The notes under the pieces are model-generated. The model ran no database searches and was not told the origin of the DNA. It worked only from the letters and a program-made list of their open reading frames with translations. 64,000 nucleotides of DNA from Sulfitobacter noctilucae (lineage in GTDB: Bacteria; Pseudomonadota; Alphaproteobacteria; Rhodobacterales; Rhodobacteraceae), in contig NZ_JASC01000014.1 in NCBI RefSeq assembly GCF_000622365.1, positions 1,302,001-1,366,000 of the forward strand. The letters are read 5' to 3'. This document shows positions 55,998 through 64,000 of the stretch, piece after piece. Position 1 is the first letter of the stretch; every line of letters starts with the position of its first letter. The translations under genes were made by a program, and so were the position numbers.

Positions 55998-56693
55998 ATG
56001 GACGGCCAGACCTCACCCGAACCCACCGGCTTCATCCGCTCGCGCGGCATGCGCTTCCCGAAACACCCCGAAATCATGCAGGGGAAAGTCCGCCGTTTGC
56101 TGCGTGACAATGCCTATGAGGCCAAAGAGACCGAAGCCGCCCTACGCACGGTGCGCGAAAATGATGTGGTGGTCGAACTGGGTGGCGGCATCGGCTATAT
56201 GTCCACGCTGGTCGCCACCAAACGCGCCATCAAATCGGTCCATGTGTTCGAGGCGAACCCGAACCTGATCCCCTATATCCACTCGGTCCATGCGGCCAAC
56301 GGGGTGACGAATGCTCATGTCACCAACGCCATTCTTGGCCCGCGCAAGGGCACTGCCGACTTTTATGTGCGCGAGCCGATGCTCGGCTCCTCTTTGGAAG
56401 TACTTGAGGGCGAAATTGATCCCCCCGCCACCAAGGTCGACGTGCTGAACGCCAAAACCACCTTTGACGACATCGGTGCCACTGTCCTGATCTGCGACAT
56501 CGAAGGGGCTGAGGTCGATCTGATCCCTTCCATCGATCTGACCGACCTGCGCGCCGCCATCATCGAAACCCATCCCCAATGGATCGGCCCTGAAGGCATC
56601 AACAAGGTGTTCCGCGCCTTCATGGATGCGGGCCTCGCCTATTACCATCGCGGCAGCCACGGCAAAGTGCTTGCCTTTCGCAAAAGCTGGTAA
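55998..56693 (+). CDS. FkbM-family methyltransferase
   Basis: A 231-residue SAM-dependent O-methyltransferase. SAM-binding motif I is VVVELGGGIGYMSTLVA (near residue 56), motif II has HVFEANPNL, and the FkbM-type LICDIEGAEVDLI and IIETHPQWIG follow. FkbM enzymes often methylate sugars in capsules, O-antigens and glycolipids, matching the operon. 2 bp after the fusion gene; the next gene begins directly after its TAA. Confidence 0.93.
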   Translation: MDGQTSPEPTGFIRSRGMRFPKHPEIMQGKVRRLLRDNAYEAKETEAALRTVRENDVVVELGGGIGYMSTLVATKRAIKSVHVFEANPNLIPYIHSVHAANGVTNAHVTNAILGPRKGTADFYVREPMLGSSLEVLEGEIDPPATKVDVLNAKTTFDDIGATVLICDIEGAEVDLIPSIDLTDLRAAIIETHPQWIGPEGINKVFRAFMDAGLAYYHRGSHGKVLAFRKSW

Positions 56694-57728
56694 ATGACCC
56701 ACCTCGCCATCCTGTGCGTCCGCAACGAGGCGGCCTTTCTGTTGGAATGGCTGGCCCATCACCGCGCCGTAGGTTTCGACGATTTTCTGGTGTTCTCGAA
56801 CGATTGCACCGACGGCACCGATGCAATGCTGGACCGTCTGGCCGAGATGGGCCTGATCACGCATATCCGAAACGACGGCCCCTACGACAAGGGCGGCATT
56901 CAGTTTACCGCGCTCAAAATGGCTGCAAAGCTAAAACAGGTCCGTGAGGCCGACTGGATCCTGCCCCTGGACGTCGATGAATTTGTGAATATCCATACCG
57001 GCGATCATACGCTTACCGCCCTCCATGCCGCCCTGCCGGAGGCGACAGCGATCACCCTGACATGGCGACTCTTCGGCTATTCAGGTCAAATCAGGTACCA
57101 AGATACCCCAATTCTTGAGACATTCACCCGCTGCGCACCTAGGGTCATGTATTGGCCCTGGCGTGCTGCAATGTTCAAGACACTGTACCGCAACGATGGC
57201 ACCTACCGCAAACCCGGCGTGCACCGACCCCGCGATCCGGTTGAGGCCAAACTGTCCCAAGCGCGGTGGTTCGACGGTGCCGGCCGCGCCCTGCCTGACG
57301 CATTCGCCACCAAACGCATCTTTTCCAACTACGGACAGGACAATTATGCGCTGGTCCAGTTGAATCACTATCCACTCGGCGCGCTCGAATCCTTTGTTCT
57401 CAAATCGGACCGGGGCCGCGCCGTACATTCGGATGATATGCTCGGCCTCGACTATTTTGTTGAACGGAACTTCAACATCGACACTGATACGTCCATCAAC
57501 GCGCTGGCCCCCCAGCGTGCGGCAGAACTGGCGTCGCTTAAATCCGATCCGGTTCTTGGTCAACTGCATGAACACGCCGTGGCCTGGCGCAAATCGCGCT
57601 TTGCCGAACTGCTACAAAAGGAGCCCTACCGTGCCCTTTTTGGCCGCTTGCTCATGACAGAACCAAGCCGCCCCGTGACCCGCGACGCCGCGCAATTCCT
57701 GATCTCGCACGCACAGAAGAGGCACTAA
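56694..57728 (+). CDS. GT2-like glycosyltransferase (third paralogue)
   Basis: A 344-residue paralogue of the enzyme at 51978: ILCVRNEAAFLLEWLAHHRAV, FSNDCTDGTDAMLD, DVDEF at residues 93-97 and LNHYPLGALESFVLKSDRG. The ATG follows the FkbM stop with no gap. Last gene of the tight operon; 119 bp of spacer with an 8-bp inverted repeat follows. Donor and acceptor sugars unknown. Confidence 0.9.
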   Translation: MTHLAILCVRNEAAFLLEWLAHHRAVGFDDFLVFSNDCTDGTDAMLDRLAEMGLITHIRNDGPYDKGGIQFTALKMAAKLKQVREADWILPLDVDEFVNIHTGDHTLTALHAALPEATAITLTWRLFGYSGQIRYQDTPILETFTRCAPRVMYWPWRAAMFKTLYRNDGTYRKPGVHRPRDPVEAKLSQARWFDGAGRALPDAFATKRIFSNYGQDNYALVQLNHYPLGALESFVLKSDRGRAVHSDDMLGLDYFVERNFNIDTDTSINALAPQRAAELASLKSDPVLGQLHEHAVAWRKSRFAELLQKEPYRALFGRLLMTEPSRPVTRDAAQFLISHAQKRH

Positions 57729-57775
57729 ACCCGCCAATCCCCGCCACATTTCCACGCCCATTTTCCTAAATTTTG

Positions 57776-57825
57776 CCGCATTACCCTGTTAATTCTCGTC
57801 CCAAATCGCACATCTGATAATGCGG
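57776..57825. repeat. CCGCATTA...TAATGCGG inverted repeat
   Basis: Perfect 8-bp arms (57776-57783 and 57818-57825) 34 bp apart between the glycosyltransferase operon and the next gene, ending 22 bp before its ATG. It could be a leader hairpin or an operator. Confidence 0.35.
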
Positions 57826-57847
57826 TACGGCTTTTGAGGACGCAGCA

Positions 57848-58786
57848 ATGACAGACGAAGCGCCAACGCTTGATACATCTCTGGCAGACCTGCCCCGGCA
57901 GGCTTGGCTGAAGGCTGTCGAAAAGATCGCGGATGAAGACGGCTATGTCGAAGCACTTGGTCGCCGCCACAATGCAATATTCATCGAAGAAGGTACCACC
58001 CTTTTAGTCACCTTCGAGACATTTCAGGGCATTCAAGCGCTCTCCGATCTGGGCCAGCCTCTGGGCTGGGACATGCTGAAGGATCACGGATGGTCGCACT
58101 TGTGTATTGCCAGCAACGGGGACACATGGTTCCGCGATCAGGCCGTCTATGGCTATTTTGACCGGCTGATCGACGATGGCTTCTTTGACGAATTCGAGAA
58201 CGTCGTCTTTTATGGCGCAGGCCCCTGTGGCTATGCCGCCGCTGCATACTCCGTGGCCGCCCCCGGTGCGCGGGTCGTTGCCATCCAACCGCAAGCAACC
58301 CTGGATCCCCGCGTTACTGAATGGGACGACCGTTTCACCGATATGCGCATCCGCGATTTTACCACGCGGTTCGGATACGCGCCCGAAATGCTGGACGCCG
58401 CTGAGCACGCGCATGTCTTTTACGACCCACGCGAACAGCTTGATGCCATGCACGCCGCGCTGTTCACCCGCGCCAATGTCACCAAACTGCGAATGCGGGC
58501 GATGGGGGATGCACTTCAAACGGACATGCTGGAAATGGGCATCTGGGGCGACATTCTAAAAGCCGCTGCCGAAGACCGCCTGACCATGGAAGAATTTGCG
58601 AGGCTTTACCGGGCGCGCCGCAATTACCGCCCCTATCTGCGCAACCTGTTGGATATATTCGAAGCCGAAGGTCGCGAAACTCTGATCGAGGGGCTTTGCA
58701 GTTCGGTCTCTTCACGCATGCGTGCCCCCCGCTTTGCCGTTCGCCTGCGCGAGATCAGACAGACCCGCGAGACCGAAGAGGACTAG
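57848..58786 (+). CDS. Alpha/beta-hydrolase-like protein of unknown function
   Basis: A 312-residue protein. A central segment, NVVFYGAGPCGYAAAAYS near residue 120, has the shape of an alpha/beta-hydrolase nucleophile elbow (Gly-x-Nuc-x-Gly then a helix), but Ser is replaced by Pro/Cys context, so a classical triad is not evident. VVAIQPQATLDPRV follows like the next strand. As I recall, relatives in roseobacters are often labelled PAPS reductase; neither the SGGxDS PP-loop nor the ECGxH cysteine motif of that enzyme is present. Directly downstream of the glycan operon. Confidence 0.7.
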   Translation: MTDEAPTLDTSLADLPRQAWLKAVEKIADEDGYVEALGRRHNAIFIEEGTTLLVTFETFQGIQALSDLGQPLGWDMLKDHGWSHLCIASNGDTWFRDQAVYGYFDRLIDDGFFDEFENVVFYGAGPCGYAAAAYSVAAPGARVVAIQPQATLDPRVTEWDDRFTDMRIRDFTTRFGYAPEMLDAAEHAHVFYDPREQLDAMHAALFTRANVTKLRMRAMGDALQTDMLEMGIWGDILKAAAEDRLTMEEFARLYRARRNYRPYLRNLLDIFEAEGRETLIEGLCSSVSSRMRAPRFAVRLREIRQTRETEED

Positions 58787-58819
58787 CCCCCAGCGGCCCG
58801 CTATGCTACCGCCGCTGCC

Positions 58820-59854
58820 ATGACACAAAGCCTTACGATCCGCCGTCCTGACGACTGGCATCTGCACCTGCGCGACGGCGACATGCTGCGCGCCGTCCTG
58901 CCCCACACTGCCCGCGATTTCGCCCGCGCCATCATCATGCCCAATTTGGTGCCGCCGGTGGTCACAGGCGCACAGGCACAGGCCTATCGCGACCGGATCA
59001 TGGCGGCCCTGCCCGAGGGGTCTGACTTCACACCATTGATGACACTGTATCTTACCGAAGATACCGATCCCGCAGACATGGCTGCTGCACATGCTTCGGG
59101 CCTGATCACCGCCGTCAAACTCTACCCTGCTGGGGCAACGACAAACTCCGCCAGCGGTGTGGCAAATTTCGACAAGGTCGCCCCCGTCCTTGAAAAGATG
59201 GCTGAAATCGGTCTTCCACTCTGCACGCATGGCGAAGTCACTGACCCATCGGTGGATATCTTTGATCGCGAAGCTGTCTTTATCGACCGCGTGCTCGACC
59301 CGATCCGCAAAAGCCATCCTGCCTTGCGCGTGATCATGGAACATATCACCACCGGTGATGCGGTCGACTACGTCAAATCCGCCGATCAAAACCTCGCCGC
59401 AACGATCACCACGCACCATCTGGTAATCAACCGCAACCACATCCTCGCGGGCGGCATCAAACCGCACTACTACTGCCTGCCCGTCGCAAAACGCGAAAAA
59501 CACCGCCTCGCTTTAAGGGCCGCTGCGACTTCGGGCGATGCACGGTTCTTCCTTGGCACGGATTCCGCGCCGCACACGGACGCCAACAAACTCCTGCCCT
59601 GCGGCTGCGCCGGCTGTTTTACCGCGCCCAACACAATGTCGATCCTCGCGGAAGTTTTCGAGCAGGAAAATGCCCTCGACCACCTCGAAGCCTTCACCTC
59701 GCTGAATGGCCCCAACTACTACGGCCTGCCGGTGAACGAGAGCACCCTCACCCTCACCCGCGAGGCCCCCGACTATCCGGACCATATCGACACACCCGAA
59801 GGCCCGGTCACCGTCTTCGATCCCGCCACGCCGCTGAATTGGCGCGTTTCCTGA
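58820..59854 (+). CDS. pyrC: Dihydroorotase (class II)
   Basis: A 344-residue zinc amidohydrolase closing the dihydroorotate ring in pyrimidine synthesis. Metal ligands H14 and H16 in DDWHLHLRD, the carbamylated lysine in [12 protein letters not shown], later ligands in CTHGE, VIMEHIT and the [11 protein letters not shown]sp are all present. Starts 33 bp after the previous gene. Confidence 0.97.
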   Translation: MTQSLTIRRPDDWHLHLRDGDMLRAVLPHTARDFARAIIMPNLVPPVVTGAQAQAYRDRIMAALPEGSDFTPLMTLYLTEDTDPADMAAAHASGLITAVKLYPAGATTNSASGVANFDKVAPVLEKMAEIGLPLCTHGEVTDPSVDIFDREAVFIDRVLDPIRKSHPALRVIMEHITTGDAVDYVKSADQNLAATITTHHLVINRNHILAGGIKPHYYCLPVAKREKHRLALRAAATSGDARFFLGTDSAPHTDANKLLPCGCAGCFTAPNTMSILAEVFEQENALDHLEAFTSLNGPNYYGLPVNESTLTLTREAPDYPDHIDTPEGPVTVFDPATPLNWRVS

Positions 59855-59908
59855 TCTTCACCCTTTTCACAAATATCCGACACACCGCCCGCCACAAGGA
59901 CCGCCCCC

Positions 59909-60586
59909 ATGATACCAAGCAGCTACCCCGATGCCTCCGAAATGGCCCGCCTCACGGCGCGTATGTTGTTGGAAATCAAAGCGGTACACTTCAACGCGGA
60001 CGAGCCCTTTACGCTCGCCTCGGGCCTGCCCAGCCCCACCTACATTGATTGTCGCAAGCTCATCTCCTACCCTCGCATCCGCGCCACTCTGATGGATTTT
60101 CTGACAGTTACCGTGATGCGCAACGCAGGTTTTGAGGCTTTCGATAACATCGCAGGCGGCGAAACCGCAGGCATTCCCTTTGCCGCGCTGGTCGCTGAAC
60201 GCATGGCGCTGCCGATGACCTATGTGCGCAAAAAGCCCAAAGGCTACGGCAGGAATGCGCGTATCGAAGGTGACATGAGCGAGGGCCAGCGCGTGTTGCT
60301 GGTCGAAGACCTCACGACGGATGGCGGATCGAAACTCAGCTTTGTCGACGCCATTCGCGAGACCGGTGCCACCTGCGCTCATACGGCGGTGATCTTTTAC
60401 TACGGCATTTTTCCGCAGACCGAAAAGACATTGGGAGATCACGGCATTGCACTTCATTCGCTGTGTACCTGGTGGGATGTTTTGGCCGAAGCAAAGGCGC
60501 AGCAAGCCTTCAATGAGGCCACGTTGAAAGAGGTCGAATCCTTTCTCAATGCCCCTACGGAATGGCAGGAAGCCCATAAAAATTAA
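59909..60586 (+). CDS. pyrE: Orotate phosphoribosyltransferase
   Basis: A 225-residue type I phosphoribosyltransferase making OMP from orotate. The [17 protein letters not shown] orotate-binding start, the [17 protein letters not shown] catalytic loop and the PRPP motif [14 protein letters not shown] are intact. 54 bp after pyrC on the same strand, so likely one transcript. Confidence 0.97.
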   Translation: MIPSSYPDASEMARLTARMLLEIKAVHFNADEPFTLASGLPSPTYIDCRKLISYPRIRATLMDFLTVTVMRNAGFEAFDNIAGGETAGIPFAALVAERMALPMTYVRKKPKGYGRNARIEGDMSEGQRVLLVEDLTTDGGSKLSFVDAIRETGATCAHTAVIFYYGIFPQTEKTLGDHGIALHSLCTWWDVLAEAKAQQAFNEATLKEVESFLNAPTEWQEAHKN

Positions 60587-60673
60587 ATCTCGGTAAACGC
60601 GGTCAAACACCAGATGTTGACGACAGCTTTGCGCTTATTGCAAAATGCAGTGGGACGGGGCGCGTTCCTTCGC

Positions 60674-60682
60674 TTATCCACA
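60674..60682 (+). promoter_or_regulatory. DnaA-box nonamer upstream of dnaB
   Basis: A perfect TTATCCACA 66 bp before the dnaB start codon, within the 162-bp pyrE-dnaB spacer. Its position suggests DnaA-dependent control of dnaB; no cluster of boxes typical of an origin is present. Confidence 0.5.
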
Positions 60683-60748
60683 AAACATACAATTTGCGCC
60701 GCACCCTTGCGCCCTCTATGACACCACCAGGGTAAATCGGGTGAGAAA

Positions 60749-62248
60749 ATGAACGAGATCACGTCACTGAACGCGAACGATATTGCTGTGCAGGCACCGG
60801 AAACGATGCCCCATTCTATTGAGGCTGAACAACAGCTTCTGGGCGCCATCCTGACCAACAACGATATCTACGACCGCGTCGCCTCTATCATCGGACCCAA
60901 GCATTTCTACGATCCTGTGCACGCCCGCATTTTCGACATCGCAGCACAGCGGATCGCCAAGAACAACCTCGCGTCGCCGGTGACACTCAAGGCGTTTATG
61001 GAAGACGACGAAGGCCTTCAGGAACTGGGCGGTCCTGCCTATCTGGTGCGTCTGGCCGGTGCCGCGATTTCTGCCTTTGCTGTGCGGGACTACGCGCAGA
61101 TGATCTACGATCTCGCTGTGCGCCGCGATCTTATCCAACTGGGCCGCGATATCTCGTCCAAGGCCGCGCAGGTTGATGTCGCGTCCGAGCCGCGCGAGCA
61201 GATCGTCGAGGCGGAGCAGGAACTCTACAAACTGGCTGAGCAAGGCCAAGCTGAAAGCGGATTTCAAAGCTTTCTCAAGGCGGTAACCGACGCGGTGAAT
61301 GTCGCCAATGCCGCCTATCAGCGCGATGGTGGCCTCTCCGGAGTGTCAACCGGCCTCATCGACATGGACGCCAAGTTAGGTGGCTTGCACCGCTCTGACC
61401 TCTTGATCTTGGCGGGTCGTCCGTCGATGGGCAAGACCTCTTTGGCAACGAACATCGCCTTTAACGTGGCAAAGGCTTACAAACGCGGCATGCGTCCTGA
61501 TGGCACCGAAGGCGCGGTCGATGGCGGCGTTGTGGGCTTCTACAGTCTCGAGATGAGCGCCGAACAACTCGCGGCACGGATCCTCTCCGAGGCGGCCGAG
61601 ATCCCCTCCCAGCAAATTCGCTCCGGTGACATGACCGAAACCGAATTCCGCCGCTTCGTCGATGCTGCCAAGGCGCTTGAAGCTTGCCCCCTCTACATCG
61701 ACGACACGCCCGCCCTGCCGATCAGCCAGCTGGCCGCCCGCGCCCGACGGCTCAAGCGGACCCACGGGTTGGATGTGTTGATCATTGACTACCTGCAACT
61801 GGTGCGCGGGACCGGCAAAAATGAAAACCGGGTGAACGAAATCTCGGAAATCACCATGGGTCTCAAGGCCATCGCCAAGGAACTCGACATCCCCGTCATC
61901 GCCCTGTCCCAGCTGTCGCGTCAGGTCGAAAACCGCGAGGACAAGCGTCCGCAGCTTAGCGATCTGCGCGAATCCGGCTCCATTGAACAAGACGCCGATG
62001 TGGTGATGTTCGTGTTCCGCGAAGAATACTACAAAGAGCGCGAAAAGCCCGGCGATCACGATCTTGAAGCCATGGCCCGTTGGCAGGAAGAGATGGAGCG
62101 CCTGCACGGTAAGGCGGAAGTCGTTATCGGCAAACAACGCCACGGCCCCATCGGTACTGTCGATCTCAGCTTTGAAGGGCGCTTCACCCGCTTCGGCAAC
62201 CTGGTGAAGCCATGGCAGCAGGGCGGCGACAACGATCAGGAATTCTGA
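60749..62248 (+). CDS. dnaB: Replicative DNA helicase
   Basis: A 499-residue hexameric helicase. The N-terminal domain (PHSIEAEQQLLGAILTNNDIYDRV) contacts primase and loader; the RecA-like domain has Walker A GRPSMGKTS at residues 223-231, Walker B VLIIDYLQLV, SRQVENREDKRPQLSDLRESG and VIGKQRHGPIG. No intein. Perfect DnaA boxes lie on both sides of the gene. Confidence 0.98.
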   Translation: MNEITSLNANDIAVQAPETMPHSIEAEQQLLGAILTNNDIYDRVASIIGPKHFYDPVHARIFDIAAQRIAKNNLASPVTLKAFMEDDEGLQELGGPAYLVRLAGAAISAFAVRDYAQMIYDLAVRRDLIQLGRDISSKAAQVDVASEPREQIVEAEQELYKLAEQGQAESGFQSFLKAVTDAVNVANAAYQRDGGLSGVSTGLIDMDAKLGGLHRSDLLILAGRPSMGKTSLATNIAFNVAKAYKRGMRPDGTEGAVDGGVVGFYSLEMSAEQLAARILSEAAEIPSQQIRSGDMTETEFRRFVDAAKALEACPLYIDDTPALPISQLAARARRLKRTHGLDVLIIDYLQLVRGTGKNENRVNEISEITMGLKAIAKELDIPVIALSQLSRQVENREDKRPQLSDLRESGSIEQDADVVMFVFREEYYKEREKPGDHDLEAMARWQEEMERLHGKAEVVIGKQRHGPIGTVDLSFEGRFTRFGNLVKPWQQGGDNDQEF

Positions 62249-62261
62249 TCCCGCACCTGTC

Positions 62262-62270
62262 TTATCCACA
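62262..62270 (+). promoter_or_regulatory. DnaA-box nonamer downstream of dnaB
   Basis: A perfect TTATCCACA 13 bp after the dnaB stop. With the copy upstream it brackets the gene; a chance occurrence is possible. Confidence 0.4.
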
Positions 62271-62350
62271 GTCGAAAGAAAAGGCCCGCCCCCGAAAGAG
62301 CGGACCTTGGAAATTGAAAAACATTCCCGTTACAAGCGAATAGCCGGCGT

Positions 62351-62375
62351 GGTTCATCTTACCAGAAGATGAACC
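62351..62375. terminator. Hairpin between convergent genes
   Basis: GGTTCATCTT and AAGATGAACC form a perfect 10-bp stem with a 5-nt loop between dnaB and the convergent hydrolase gene. No T-run follows on either strand, so it may be a Rho-type or RNA-end-stabilising hairpin. A second, one-mismatch stem (AAGGCCCGC/GCGGACCTT) lies about 40 bp upstream. Confidence 0.5.
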
Positions 62376-62392
62376 CGCCATTGCGCCGGGAA

Positions 62393-63715
62393 TTACTCCC
62401 CCGACTTAACCTCATAACGTAGACCCTTCGCAGTGCCTTCCGCAAAGCCGCTCCAATAGCTGTGGTCATCCTTGGGCGTGCCATCCTCATTCATCGACCA
62501 GACACCGTCATTGGATGTCTCAACCAGATCAAGAAATTCGCCTTTCGCTTCATCGCCTTTGAGGTGCACATCCATCCAAGCTGTCACGAAATGCTGCGCG
62601 ATGTTGTTCATCCTAGAAGTGTCCCAGACCGCATCGGTATAGTGATCCGAGATGTTAAAGCCCTTCTCCTCATTGAAATAATAGCTTTCAACAGGAGCTG
62701 GCATCGGGGCCGCGGCATTGTGGCCGGCGTTCTCGAAGGTCAGCAAAGCGTGCGGCAGATCTGAGGCATTTTCCCAGATCGCCCGCACCCCGCGTTCGTA
62801 GAGCGATGTATCGTCCTGCGAGCCTGCAATGAACAACATCGGAATGCCGATGCCCGAAAGACCTTCTGCGTCCCAGAAGCCGGTGTTCATCCCCCAAGGA
62901 CCGATCGCCACAGCGGTTTTAATCCGGGCGTCAGGCAGATCATTGTGGGTTTCGCTGCCTGCAAGGTGGATGCCCAGCGTCCCATGCGGCCCGCCCCAGG
63001 CATAATCGACCGAAGCCTGTGTCACCCCGCCGCCGGCGGTGATGATTGCGCCGTAGCCGCCCATCGAATAGCCCATGACGCCCGTGTTATCTGCATCAAA
63101 AAGCCCTTCGAACGTGCCACCTGCCGCGCTCATGTTCGCCAGTTCTTCCAGCACAAAAAGCTGGTCCAGCGAGCGGTTCACCAGCGTGGAGCCAAAAGCC
63201 GCCTGCGTGCGGTAGGTGCTGTCCGTGTGGTCAATCGAGGCCACCACATAGCCTTTGGAAGCCAGGTTCTCCGCCAGATGCGACAGCAAGAACCGGTTTC
63301 CGGGATAACCGTGGCTGATGAGCACAAGCGGATAAGCCGCATCAGGCACCGCATGAGCAGCATCACGTACCGCCTGCCCCGCAATCGTGACCTCGGTGGT
63401 GCCATCGCGCAAATATGCCTTGAATGTGGTGTCGCCTTCGGCACTGGCTTCGGCCGGATACCACATCTCGACCGTCAACGGTCGGTCGTATGTCGGCAGC
63501 GTTTCTGGTTTGGGCGCAGACGGATCAATTGCCAGGATGTCGATCTGGCCGGGGTTGACCAACTCCAACTGGCGCACGCCCACGGGCAAATCCCCGTAAG
63601 CGGCCAGTTCGGGTGCATTCGGCAATTGGGTGTCGATGCGGTTCTCGGCCATCGCAGCACCTCCGGCAAAGCCGATGGTCAAAGCCAATGGCAGGGATGT
63701 AAGGGCAGTCTTCAT
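62393..63715 (-). CDS. Secreted alpha/beta-hydrolase (dienelactone hydrolase/PAF-acetylhydrolase-like)
   Basis: A 440-residue protein with a signal peptide (MKTALTSLPLALTIGFAGGAAMA). The hydrolase core has VLISHGYPGNRFL (oxyanion region), the nucleophile elbow VMGYSMGGYGA with Ser near residue 216, a likely acid in the FIAGSQDDTSLYE segment and the His in ENAGHNAAAP. It should be a periplasmic esterase or amidase. ATG 63715 follows AGGAGGAG. Natural substrate unknown. Confidence 0.9.
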   Translation of the reverse strand: MKTALTSLPLALTIGFAGGAAMAENRIDTQLPNAPELAAYGDLPVGVRQLELVNPGQIDILAIDPSAPKPETLPTYDRPLTVEMWYPAEASAEGDTTFKAYLRDGTTEVTIAGQAVRDAAHAVPDAAYPLVLISHGYPGNRFLLSHLAENLASKGYVVASIDHTDSTYRTQAAFGSTLVNRSLDQLFVLEELANMSAAGGTFEGLFDADNTGVMGYSMGGYGAIITAGGGVTQASVDYAWGGPHGTLGIHLAGSETHNDLPDARIKTAVAIGPWGMNTGFWDAEGLSGIGIPMLFIAGSQDDTSLYERGVRAIWENASDLPHALLTFENAGHNAAAPMPAPVESYYFNEEKGFNISDHYTDAVWDTSRMNNIAQHFVTAWMDVHLKGDEAKGEFLDLVETSNDGVWSMNEDGTPKDDHSYWSGFAEGTAKGLRYEVKSGE

Positions 63716-63934
63716 GGGTTTCTCCTCCTCTGATGCGCACAGACTAGGCACTGTCTACCCGAGAGCAAGAAAGCATTTACTGACGTTACGAAACCTTCAT
63801 CTTTGGCCTGAAGACGGGACAGCGCCGTCTGCTTGTTCCCCTGCTTTGGTTTGGATAGACCTCCAAAGAGCGCAGACCGTTCTCGCCTCACAAAGCCTCG
63901 TGGCCAAACCGCCTACATTTCAAGGGACACCCCG

Positions 63935-64000
63935 ATGAGCACCGCCACCCTGACCATCGACCTGAACGCCATTACTGCCAATTGGGCGGCACTGGACCGG
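63935..64000 (+). CDS. alr: Alanine racemase, 5' end (partial)
   Basis: The first 22 codons (MSTATLTIDLNAITANWAAL then DR) match the start of PLP-dependent alanine racemase, where the LTIDLNAI strand precedes the PLP lysine beyond the window. AAGGGAC lies 7 nt before the ATG. Cut by the right edge. Confidence 0.85.
   Translation, partial: MSTATLTIDLNAITANWAALDR

Overview
The window looks like a chromosomal segment of a marine Rhodobacteraceae (Roseobacter-type alphaproteobacterium). This rests on gene content and order recognised from protein sequence (a trpE...trpG-trpD-ung-trpC-moaC-moeA-lexA-comEC-gltX-gltA string, a B12-dependent nrdJ, a fused indolepyruvate:ferredoxin oxidoreductase, argC-ccmE...ccmF-ccmH), the high GC, and a GTTC-N7-GTTC SOS box at lexA. 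I see no rRNA, CRISPR array, insertion sequence or integrase; one tRNA (Pro, TGG) is present. Both window edges cut genes: an aminotransferase 3' end on the left and the first 22 codons of alanine racemase on the right.

1-9.4 kb: aminotransferase fragment, outer-membrane barrel protein, an MttB-family methyltransferase, a secreted EF-hand protein divergent from an ECF sigma factor, a hairpin-rich non-coding stretch carrying one copy of a 57-bp repeat, a DUF2188 gene, and nrdJ with a long leader holding a probable NrdR box pair. 9.4-14.8 kb: tRNA-Pro, DUF192, double cold-shock protein, pdxH, then fabI-lysE-gpt and an aminotransferase. 14.9-32.1 kb: a PpiD-like periplasmic chaperone joined to trpE, a deacylase, a secreted protein, a divergent polysaccharide deacetylase on the other strand, then a tightly overlapped trpG-trpD-ung-trpC-moaC-moeA run, SOS-controlled lexA, comEC, gltX and gltA. 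32.1-45.6 kb: two tiny overlapping unknown genes, an enoyl-CoA hydratase, a cytochrome c maturation cluster (argC-ccmE-ccmF-ccmH) interrupted by an endolysin-holin pair, murI, an acyltransferase, and the fused indolepyruvate oxidoreductase divergent from a LysR regulator. 45.7-51.7 kb: purL, two membrane-associated unknowns, and a MoxR/vWA pair whose spacer is almost entirely the second 57-bp repeat.

52-57.7 kb is the clearest accessory region: five genes with overlapping or near-zero spacing encode two stand-alone GT2-like glycosyltransferases, a sulfotransferase, a 785-residue protein joining an unrecognised (possibly degenerate sulfotransferase-like) N-terminal half to a third glycosyltransferase of the same family, and an FkbM methyltransferase. 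This looks like a compact glycan assembly and modification operon. It is followed by a protein that resembles an alpha/beta-hydrolase. 58.8-64 kb returns to housekeeping: pyrC, pyrE, dnaB (flanked on both sides by perfect DnaA-box nonamers), a secreted alpha/beta-hydrolase and alr.

The observations I consider most worth following are the glycosyltransferase/sulfotransferase operon with its fusion protein, the lysis cassette embedded in the ccm cluster (possibly gene-transfer-agent lysis), the dispersed 57-bp repeat with a third partial inverted copy, and the NrdR-like boxes in the nrdJ leader.
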